A DNA stretch of 64,000 nucleotides from Branchiostoma floridae (lineage: Eukaryota > Chordata > Leptocardii > Amphioxiformes > Branchiostomatidae), in NCBI RefSeq assembly GCF_000003815.2, contig NC_049993.1, forward strand, positions 19,212,134-19,276,133. The letters are read 5' to 3'. Below the pieces are notes generated by a model that was not told where the DNA came from, searched no databases, and saw nothing but the letters and a program-made list of their open reading frames with translations. A program made the position numbers and the translations under genes. Positions 24,001 to 36,000 of this stretch are shown in pieces (the first letter of the stretch is position 1; every line of letters starts with the position of its first letter).

Positions 24001-27000
24001 CTCTCGCGGGAATCCGAGAATGTTGTCTATGGCAGCTGTGGACACCGCTATGGCAACAACAGATTGCTTAATCAGTCTAACTGTATTGTGTGAGCCTTGA
24101 ATTTGTTTCTCTGATATGATAGCGACTGTTTGCCTATTTCAACTTACAACCTGATCTAAGCATTCACTTTGTCATGAAGTCATACATGTATTCTTAATGT
24201 CTAATGATAAGCAATTATTCTTATTCATTGTAATTCATCAGACTCAAAGCAGGATCATAAGTGGTTATTATGGCTATATTACTGTACATTTGCTTGGTAT
24301 TGCTTGTATTTGTTTCATCTGTTGTAAGCCCTTGTATGTTGTAGAAGAACTTGGATGGGCAATTGGGTAATTGTGTTTCTTAGTTGCATTGTCAACAGGA
24401 TATTATCAGTAAGATTGATAATAATAGTAGCTGCCAGTACCTTTCTTAGGCCAGATTGCATTGACGGCTATCCCATCATCCCTGAACTCCTCGGCCATCC
24501 CCAGCACACACATGGACATCCCAAATTTGGCAATGGTGTACGCTGGAATTAAAAGAGATTTTTAGAAAGAAATCTCGCATTTGGCCTGTTGTTTAAGTTA
24601 TTGAAAATGCAACAGTTAAGAAATGATATAAGGGTGGCTGTTGTCTAGCATCAGGAGGTCAGGAGGGTAGACTCACTTCCATTCTGTTAGCAAACAATAA
24701 TTATAATTTATAATCATAAAAATCAATCTGAATATTAGTCATGTTAGTTGTAATCCTTTAATTCACAACAATTGCAGGATGATGCCATTGTCCAACAGCT
24801 TTTTTTCTGACTACGTTGATAAATTATGTTTGTTTGGCAATTTAAGCTTTGTGCTATTCCAATGCTGCTTAGTTTTTTCAAGTGCAGCTAGGAATCCCTG
24901 ACATAATTTTCCCTTACCAACGTTATCCTTGAACCACCTTGCCTCCATGCTCAGGGGAGGGCAGTTGTTTAAAATGTGGGGATTCCGACTTTTCTTCAAG
25001 TAGGGCAGGCACTTCTGAGACCTGGAAATAAAGAAAGAATTCATCAGTCAGCAGAAATAAACTCTTGTAATTGTCTTATTATCAAACTTTCATGTTTTTG
25101 AGGAGAGGGTTTTATAAGCACTTTGTAAACTAAATTGTGATAATTTGCATATAAAAAACGGTAGAAATCATTTCCAAGCAGAAGTTGGGAAGGGAGATCT
25201 GAGTATATCCTGCTTGGAGATTAGGTGGCGCGGCCAACAACTGTTATAAATGGGAAATGGTTACTAGAATAGAAGAGGACATGCAAAACGCATTTTCAAA
25301 AATGTTTGAGATTACCATCACGACTGTCAATCAATCAATCAATCAATCAATCAACCAACCAACCAACCAACCAATCAATCAATAGCATGTCCAACACTCA
25401 CACCATGAAGGTTCCCCTTGCGTTGATGTTGTTCATGAGGTCGTAAGTTTTCATCGGAGTTGCGAGCGTTCCCGTGGGACTGATGGCGCTGGCGTTGTTC
25501 ACCAGCACGTCGATCCCTCCAAACTTCTGCACAGCCTGATCTACTGCCGCCTGAACCTGGTCCTCGTACCGGATGTCAACGATACATGGCAGACATTTTC
25601 CTCCCGCTGCCTCAACTGGGGGGAAACATGACAGTTTACGGGTTCGATGAAAGAGCTGGGCTGTCTACCTGGGCTGTCTACCTGGCCTGGCTATCACGTC
25701 AGGCTACTCAGATCCCCCCATTCATAGCCCCATCATATGGCACTCAGCTGATTGACAGGCATAGTAATTGCTAATCTCTAACCCTGCTAGTGACCTGAGG
25801 TTGGCCTGTCCATGTGCACCACTGGCTGGGCCCTTCGGGAATGTGTCTGGGAGGCATTCCTTGCAGGAACACAAGTACCAGTGTGTAGTAATAATTAGCA
25901 TTATGGTGATGTGTCCCAGATCCTAATTTTGAAGCTGTTTAGTTTTGCATTTCAGGACTACATGTATTCCTAAAAGCTGTTAGTCAGGACTATGGATGGG
26001 GGGTTCTGAGTAGCCTGACGTGATAGCCAGGCCAGGTAGACAGCCCAGGTAGACAGCCCAGCTCTTTCATCGAACCCGACAGTTTACATCACACACTGAC
26101 CTGTAACCCTTAAACTATAAGTTTTAGTATAACCTTTAAGCCTGCTCTACTGCTGACTGTACCTGATCCTCATACCAGATGTCCACGATACATGGCAGAC
26201 ATTTTCCACCTCCTACCTCTGAGTCAACTGAAGAAACAACGAAGATCATCTGTAGGAAGTCAGCTGCTGAAAGAAATTGAAACCTAACAATACGCCGTTT
26301 CAAACTCGGCAGGTTGTGAGTTGCCTGCAACTTTCAGATTAGAAACAATCTACTTCAAACAGACAGTTAGAAGAAGCAGGAAACACTGAACACAGATGCC
26401 AAAAAGCATCAAACATGTACTAGGTAACCCTATCAAGATCATAACAACCTGTGAAAATGACAATTAGCATTTTCTCAACTCTTCATTCCCTACTGTTGTA
26501 TCATCATAAAAGCATATTATTAGGATTTGAAGGCCTTAAGTAATTTGACATTTGCTAACTTTTCAAACATGGCTAAGACCTTATTCGTAGCTTTGGGAAA
26601 ATGACACCTCAGAGACGGCTAAGACCTTAGTAAGATTTTAAGTGGGACAAGTTTGATAACACTTAGACACAGATGATATCTAACTCACTCTCCCTAGCTG
26701 CTGTGTAGATCGTGCCGGGAAGTTTGGGGTGGGGTTCTGCCGTCTTGGCTGCGATGACAACATTGGCTCCGTCTCGAGCACACTTCAGGGCGATGGCTTT
26801 CCCTATACCCCTGCTCGCCCCCGTGATGAAGATGGTACGGCCCGCTAGCTCTCTGTAACACATTGATCGATTATTTAACAATCCATGCCAGATCAGCATA
26901 CATATACGGCCTGCATGTGTAAAGGACAACATGTTCCATATAACTATTCCACATACAATACTCCATTTCTAACATGTTTCTTTGGTGGAGACCCTATTGT

Positions 27001-30000
27001 CTCTCTCTCTGTCCGTCAGTCTATCCAGACTATGACAAACTACGCAAAAGGACTTAATGACAAATAGAATACAAGTAATTGTTGCTACGCATTAATATCT
27101 CACCGACTGCATAAATGAAATAATTTTCATTACTAAATGTAGACATAAAGTAGTGCCATGCTAAACTCTGTTCACAGTCTTCTTACTAGATAAATAGATA
27201 GGGTGCCTAAAATGATTGGGGAAAGAGGACATAGTCTACATGTGTAAATAGGTTACCTTACATAAAGAGCTTTATATTAAGTTAATCAGTTACTCAGTAA
27301 CTAAAGGACTACCTTAAGACGAGTACACATCTCAGATGTCAAGATGCTAAGAATTCCAAATACTGTTGTCAGTTCTACAAAACATCAGACTCAAGTATTG
27401 TAGGGTCTCTTTTCCTGTCCCTATGTACATGTAGGTGTTACCAGTGGACTAAATAATACAGTTTGGACCGATTGAGTAACATACCACAACCTTCCCTGTA
27501 TCCAAAACTAGACATGATTTTACTTCCCTGCTTCATCTGAAGTGGAACGCTCCTTCATATTTCTTGAGAAATCAAAGAAAGTAAGCTTACCCAGTATTCT
27601 CCATGGTTGTGTTGTGATCAGCTGTGCCTGCAGTTCCAACTTGCCCTTAAGGTCATTCACCCCAGGGAGTGCGGGTGAAAGGTCATAGGTGAAGTTAAGG
27701 AAGAAACCATTCATTGGGAAGGAGGGACATTTGTCTGGAAAGTTAGAAAAACCTGATTATATTTTGAATACACTGTATATCAGAGAATTAAACTACAAAA
27801 TGTGATGTTTCTGACTTCTCTTTGGTCAATTTCAACTAAAGTGATTCTAACCAAGTCACAAATAGCATAATGTCCTGTAATGATTAACAAGAACAAAATT
27901 GTAACACTGCAATGGCATAGACATGCCTAATTTATTTTTCACCCCTAAACAACAAAATCACTGTTATGTTATTAAAATACAACAATGGGTCCTTTACTCG
28001 TGGACGTTAATATCAATTTGCATTGTTTGCAGCATTTGTCAGCAAGTATAACAGCACTTCTTTAAACATGTGCACCAAGAGTAATGAAAATAACAACAAA
28101 GCCTTCATAATATAATATAATACAATATTCCATCAAGAGGCCTTTAGTCATATTCGTTTAAGAGGAAACTGTGCTAATCAGCCAACTGTATTTCTACTGT
28201 TAGCCTATGGCTGAATACAATTTACTCAGGCAATTTTGTACACCAAAGTTATCCGCTACCTATTCCTTTGGCCCGCTATTTTCCTCAATCCAAATCAACA
28301 ATCAAGTAGATAAAAGTGTTATTGGGTGGATACAGTGTAGCAATACGCCTGTCAATGTCATTAGGTGAATACATAGTGTCAATGTGATAGTAGATGGCCA
28401 CATTGTAGCACTACAGCAGCCTGTACACAAACTTCAGACGATATTGTACACAAGGCTTTATTGTCTCTGCCATAATGTACAACAACATTCACTAGAGTTT
28501 CAAAGTTCACAACCTCTTCATTTGGCCCAAAACTTCCACAATTCAAACTACAACTCAGAGGATACAGTTTAGCAATGTGCCACTCGGTATCATTAGGTGG
28601 ATACATTGTAGCAACATGCCACTCGGTATCATTGGGTGTATACATTGTAGCGCTACATATACAGCCAGTTTAAACTTCCCTACTACAACTTGGACTTCAT
28701 CTGCCCCATGAGTTTCTCAATTCAAAATACAACTCAGTGGATACAGTGTAGCAATATGCCACTCGGTATCATCAGGCGGATACATTGTAGCAACATGCCA
28801 CACAGTATCATCAGGCGGATACAGTGTAGCAATATGCCACTCGGTATCATCAGGCGGATACATTGTAGCAACATGCCACCCGGTATCATTAGGTGGATAC
28901 ATTGTAGCGCTAGATATACAGCTGGTTTAAACTTCCCTACTACAACTTGGACTTCAGTTGCCCCATGAGCTTCTCTAGTTTGATAGCCATGGCCAGGTCG
29001 CCCTTGATCCGGAGTTTCCCGGACATGAAGGCCTGGGTCGGCTGCATTTCTCCCGCAAACATCTTCACAAAGTCCTCCGAATCCATCGTCATCAGGACGT
29101 CCGGTTTCCCTGACGACACCTCGCCTGCCCCGCCACCTCCCGGAGCGTTCTTTAAGTCCAGGTGCCAGGTGCCTTCATCCGCACCTGGGGAGAGGATTTG
29201 ATGTTTATTTGTTTTGTTTATTTGTTTATTGAGATAGTGGCAGAGAGGACATTTTGTTTAATGCTATTACTAGTATTAGTCTTATCTATCTTTTTTTATC
29301 CAGATTCACAATTTTTTTTTCAACCTTTGTTTATTCATGAAAGCTCAAATTGGCCAGCAGGCCGCTCTTCATTGAGGTCATGAGGGAAGAGGCAAGGGTC
29401 AGACAACGTATATAACAGAGATACAGTTTATATCACAAGTCTTAATGAGTCTTACAAGTCTATAAGTCTATATACACAATTTTTGGATATTTGGCAATGA
29501 TCATCCTGCTTGTACTGTATGACCTGAAAACTGTTACAACATCTAGCCAACAATGCCAGAAATCAAACCTTTCAAGACATTTCAAACTCAGCATTAATAA
29601 TGGCACATATAGAAGTAGCTAGCTCTGTCGACCCACCTGTGAGGTTGAACTGGAAGACTCCCTTCACAGAGTTGAGGATCTCCTCAGACACCAGCGAGTT
29701 GATGACCTCAAACGTCTTGGCCGGCCCTCCCGCCGTGCCTTGAGACGCGCCGCCGGCCGCCGTGGCCTGGGGAAGCCCCTTGTTTAACTCCTCAGCAGTG
29801 ATGTCCAGGAAGAAGTCTGGCATCAGGGGGTGGCCTGGAAGACAATGTTATAGAATTTTTCATCTGGTTTAATTATAAAAATGGATTACCGTCTCCTGTC
29901 CATTCATGGTTACAGATAATTCAAACATTGTCCTTTTGTGGCAAGGACAGATTTCTTTTTTAGCAAACAGGCGCAATTCAATGAATAATGGCAGTTCATC

Positions 30001-33000
30001 AAGATGTTAGTTTTATAGAAAACATGTACAGGAGCATCCTGTACATCTGCCACCTCAGCTCTGAGACAATACCAGATGGGAAAACGAATCACTTCCTGTT
30101 GCAGTTTGATAGCTCAGACTATAAGTCATTCTTTTATACTGTCAACAAAATCTTTTATCATTTTCTTCTCAATTTAATTTTGATGAAAAGGAGGTCAAAG
30201 TCAATGGTAGCTTTCATTAAATAAAAATTCCAAATTGCATACAGATTCTAACCTTTGCAACCAAAAAGTACTGTTGCACAAACTTTGGGTCTAGGCAAAA
30301 GCATGTTGTCCCACCAAAATGTTAACAAGCGTAAAGTGCCCTACAAGAAAAAAATCTCAACAAAAACCTTTAATTGCAATCAAAGTACGAAGCAAGACCT
30401 CTCACCAGGCACACAGGCGTACTGGTCCATGTCCTGTACTCCCTCCTCCTTCAGAACATCCTCATCAATAGCAAAGTTCCCGGTGTAAGACTTGCTGTCC
30501 CGCGTTAGAACCACGTACGCAGCGTCTGCCATGATGTCGGGCTTACGGCACTGTTTCTGCGCATCAACCCCGGCCAGCATGTCCATGGCAGCTGTGGAGA
30601 TGGCTAAGGGAAACAAAAATTAATGAAGCAAACAAATGCGCAAACTCTTCTTCATCTCTTAAAGGGCGAAAAATAAATCTTTCATACGAGGTGCCTATAG
30701 CTATACAATATAAAAAAAACCTTCAGTGCTTCATGCATTTCCTTATACTATGTACTTATTCTGCTTCATTTAATTTCCAAGTCCCTTTAAATGTGAACTT
30801 TTGTGGATTCTGCATGCATTACTTTACAGGTATCTTGAATTAAGGTCTAAAACTTTTTTCCAACTTTCTAAGTGCAGATTTTGTTGAGGTAACGTGAAGG
30901 AAGTACAATGTACTTCTAATGACTGCCTTAGTATGGCCTTGTAAAAGAACGTATGTTGTTGTGTGATGTATTTTTTAGAGTCATTGTCATTCTAGAATTT
31001 TGTTCAGCTTGATTTTGCATCTGATTTGCTAGAAACACAAAGATATATAATGTTGTGGTTAAGTTGATTATAGACTGCAAAATAGCATGCTAGACTTAAC
31101 ATTTTCTTTACATTAGATATCAATTACTCTTTTAATGGATTCTCATGCCTAGTATGACTTTAGTGATTCGACTTCTCTTGCATATTTGAATTTGGTCCTG
31201 ACAATCAGTTTGGGAATTTTGGTCTGATCGTAACCATGGTTACCCGTCAAAACCTACCAGTCTGAGGCCAGAGGGCATTCACTGCTATCCCATCATGCCT
31301 AAACTCCTCTGCCATGCCCAGCACACACATGGACATGCCATATTTGGCCATGGTGTAGGCTGCAACAACGTGAAGAAAACACACCTTAAACAAACAAACA
31401 AACACCATGTCAGAGAGGCTTAAGCAAGAGGTGACAAAAAGCATTTGTGGCTATTATTGAGGGAACAAATTTCAGTAAATTTTGGGATTCTAAATGTTTT
31501 GGAAATTTGTTTCTAACTTGGAGAAAAAAAAATCACATTTTTCCAAAGCCAAGTTGCTTAGTCACCTCTGAACTTTAACCTCTCCCTGACACTTGACCCC
31601 CAGCCACCTACCGGTCAGAGGCCAGAGGGCATTGACCCCTATCCTGTCAGGCTTGAACTCCTCTGCCATGCCCAGCACACACATGGACATGCCATATTTG
31701 GCCATGGTGTAGGCTGTGTATGGGGTATAACGGATCATGACATATGAATTATCATACAGCAGCATTCATTATCACCTGGCGATTTTTTATTACCCCTTGT
31801 GATTTAATTACATAATCACAAACACTGCTTGGATTGGTTTGAGTGTGACAACTCTTCCCTTGTATTTGTAACATAGCCAGCTGCCACCTAGAGAAAAAAA
31901 GGCATTCTGTATTGTAAATATGAAATAAAATATCACCAATCAGAACCAGAAGCTCATATTTTAGTCTCATCTTAAAGCAGAAGCTTTCTACAAACTTCAG
32001 CAACTTTAATATTACAATCCGTATAAAAACTTTGACTATGAAAATAATACTATAATATGCTTAAACAAGCTACATTAGTGGTCTGACTTCTTCCAACTGT
32101 TTGTAAAACTTGGAGGCAGATGAAAGATGATGGTCAAATATTTTGTAAGACGTCTTGTAAGACTCCTTACCGACATGCCCCTTGAACCAGTGCGGCTGCA
32201 TGTTGAGGGGAGGACTGATATTCAAGATGTGAGGGTTCTTTCCACCCTTCAGGTACGGAAGGCACTTCTGGGAACTGAAACCAAAAAAAAAAAATTAAAG
32301 TTTATCTTAATCAAATGTTGCACCTGGAAAATGTAATCTTGTCATAACACTAAGATGAACAAGAACTCTCTGTATGCACATTTGAACAGCAAACTAAGAT
32401 AGGTTTGATTAACCACTAAACTTAGTGAGCCAAACAAATCTGCTGAATATGCTGTCCTGAAGACTACCTATTTCCACTGGTTCAAAAGCTGGCTTGCCAA
32501 ACCACAGAAGTCTAAGCCAGATCTTGACTATCAGTGGTATTACCTTTTGACTCAACTAAGACAGTATCCATTTACTTTGATATTGTCTATGGGGTTGTAT
32601 GTCTTCATAGGCATCTCTAAGGTTAGTTAAAGAAGCTGTTAAGTTTATAGCATTACCAAAGACACTTCCCATTCTTTGATTTTATCCACGGCATCTCCAA
32701 GGTTAGTTAATATAGAAACTCATACGAGTAAGTGAGTGAGATAAGTTTATAATACATGTAGATCATTACTTAAAGACTCACACAAGATACGTTCCCCTTG
32801 CGTTGATTCCGTTCATGAGGTCGTATCTCTTCATGGGAGTCTCCAGAGTCCCAGTCAGACTGATGGCGCTGGCATTGTTCACCAGCACGTCGATCCCTCC
32901 AAACTTCTGCACAGCCTGCTCTACTGCTGACTGCACCTGGGGGTAGGGGAGGGGGGCATGGGTTAAGTCTTGATTTAAAAAAAATCTATCTGCTTGGTTC

Positions 33001-36000
33001 TTTCCTGTCTTTAAGTAAAACTTCATAAAAACGTTATGGAAACAGAGGACTCGGAGCAAAACTCGAATCGGACTATATTCAAATCAACATCCCTGAAACT
33101 GAGTATACCTATGAGATTACAGAGCACTACAGATTTGCCCTCAGACTCAGTTTTCAACATTTTTTACCATGTGCAGATGATCATAGAATGAGCTGATTAG
33201 ACATGGATTTCAAAAGCATCGATGGAAGCTAGCAAAAGATTCTTTTTGTTTGTACTTTGTTAGGTAGAAAATAAACCATTACTCATTACAACTATATCAT
33301 ATAACATTACACTTGAAGCTGTTTACATACCTGGTCCTCAAACCGGATGTCCACGATACATGGAAGACATTTTCCTCCCGCTGCCTCAACTGAGGAAGAA
33401 TGCAACAAACTTACATTGTAAAATGCTACCAAAGACATCATTGAACAAACTCAAAATTCTTCAGTTGTGGACATTTTCTAAGACTGGAGAATGAAAAAAA
33501 AAAAAACGCATTTTAAAATGCAACCAAAAACATCCTTGAACAAGCTCTAAATTCTTCAGTTGTTCATATTCTAAGACTGGAGAACTGAAAAGAAAACTCT
33601 GCAGAAGACATACTTTCTTCAGCTGCTGTGTAGATGGTGCCGGGGAGTTTGGGGTGGGGTTCTGCTGTCTTGGCTGCGATGACAACGTTGGCTCCGTCTC
33701 GAGCACACTTCAGGGCGATGGCTTTCCCTATCCCCCTGCTCGCCCCTGAGATGAAGATGGTACGACCCGCTAGTTTCCTGCAGAAAAAAAAGGCATATCA
33801 CATAAAAGATCATTATTATAATACAGCTTACAGTACAAATGTCTTCAAATATTCTTCTGTGAAATCTTACCAATCTAGATATACATTTTTACAGGCATTA
33901 GCTATGTACTTGAAGATATAAAGCATAACCAAACTTTGAAACTTTGACAACATTAATGTACCACCCCTGAGTAACATCAGGGAATCTGAGAAATGTGACA
34001 AAACCAGTTCTGCCAACAAATCAGAGAACCAAGTGGCGAAAGGTCCCCATTTGTACAGTCTGTTACGAGGTGGCACTATAATCTACCTTTCGTTTAACCT
34101 GATATAAACGAGAATGGGGGAAGGAAGGTCATATCCTAGCTCTAATTTCAAAGAACTTACTTAAGTCAGAGAGGTTTCAATGTACAGCTAAGAATTCCAT
34201 TGATTTAATTATTTGAAAGTCCCATCCACTCATACAGTGCTAAGTAAAGTTGAAAATTATATAACCAAAGCCACACAACGTTTCAAGTTTAGTAGTAGAC
34301 TGGCGAGTAATGTCTCCAGAATCCCACTCTACACGTAAAAAAATAGGGCAGTGAGAAATGAACAACCAATCCAGTGTAAAGACTTAAACACAACACACGG
34401 CGTCCAACAAACATACTCCTACACCGCCTATCTAGATCTAGATCTGTTGTACAGCAATGCCCTTCGCCCCCCTCCCCCTTAAAAATAAATCAGCGCTTTA
34501 CCCCCTTCTTCTAACTCTTTCCAACTCATAAACTCGTCCACAAGTTGTTGGCCAACTTAGGAAACAAGACAAATGCATTATTCTAGCGATAGACCCAGTT
34601 TTACCCCGTATTCAGCATTTTGTCCTGCCGGTGTGAGCTGTTGGACCTGACACACGATACCACACGCAGGCACAGAGGTCAAAGAGCACAAAGGGCTGTA
34701 CCATTATCAAGAAGGGAGGGGATTTGTTACTAATTATTTATCGCCTCTGGCAAATTGTTTATTGGCTTTGCTGACTGGTTGTTCTATCGGTTGTCTGGTA
34801 TTTTCAAACCGTGGAAGTCACTTTAATACTAACGTTAGCAGTTGTTTGGCTGGATGTTGAACAATGAACGTTGAGAATTGAAAAAAGAAATCACTTTACT
34901 TTACACCCGGCTCCCTTATTGAACTTAAAACACAAATATCATCTAAGCAAGCTTATGATCCTAACTAACATTACCTAAGTAACATAATATTGTGCTTCAT
35001 ATTAGTATTGCTTGCCCCCTAACCTATGAAAAACACCACATTACCCTGTATTCTGCATGGTTCCCTTCAACCACCTGTATAGCGAAAGAAGAAGAAGCGT
35101 TTCGTCCACCTGTTCTGTAGGTCAGTGACCCCGGTCTGTGAAAGTCCAGTTTGTGGAACAAACCATCAGAAAGGGGAGGGGGTCCTAAATACTTGCTTCG
35201 ATCATCTGTGGAGCTATTTGCTTTTGGACCTGTCCAGATGTCTGATGTTTATTGCTTGTAGGTCAATGTCTTTGACCCTACACTGCAAGTCATTATTACC
35301 ACTTCATAACAAGCAAATAATGGAGTGATAGAATGGATGAATGGATACATGAATGGATCATTGAATGTACCTGTATATATAGATGAATGAATGAATGGAT
35401 GGGTGGATGAAGGAGGGAAGGAAGGAATTGATGAATGCACAGATGAAATAATGAATGAATGAATGAATGAGTGAATGAATGAATGAATGAATGCAACTAC
35501 TGTACGATACAGATCTGTAAATGAATGTCGTGCTATATTGTTCCAGTTGTACAAGCTGTACGAGACAGAGCTGTGCATCGTCGTGACGAACCTGAACGCT
35601 AAGATGGAGGAGTACTGTCACGTCAAGACCACTCCGGACATGCCGATCCGGATCGCCATCCGAATGTCCATGTCCATCCCGGGTAAGGCCATGCTTATCT
35701 TACCCTTAAATCCTCCAGCCTCATTTGCAGACTTCTAGTAGCGGTAGAGACCGAGATTAAGGTGATAAGGATTTATTACGGCGGTCTCTAAATTATAAAT
35801 ACCGAGTTTCAAGTCAATCAATAATTAATTGATCTGAACTTGAGACATGAATCGGGTTGAAAATTCCAAAGTCTTTTAAGCAAATATCCGCTTGCACAAA
35901 ATTATATAGACTCCGATCGGAAATCTTGAAAAGTTAAACACTATCAATTTGTGAGCACTTAAACTTTCGTTTCTACCTCTGTATTTATCCTTTTCCATGT

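Noticed and set aside
17443-27604. HSDL2 B and C as pseudogenes
   Set aside because: All seven exons in each keep GT/AG ends, compatible phases, catalytic Tyr/Lys and an identical final length of 302 residues, which decay would not preserve.
28379-28968. ORFs on both strands with repeated PPNDTEW / PLGIIRRIH words
   Set aside because: They are translations of the 39-bp minisatellite in the HSDL2-A 3' UTR, with no splice or start context.
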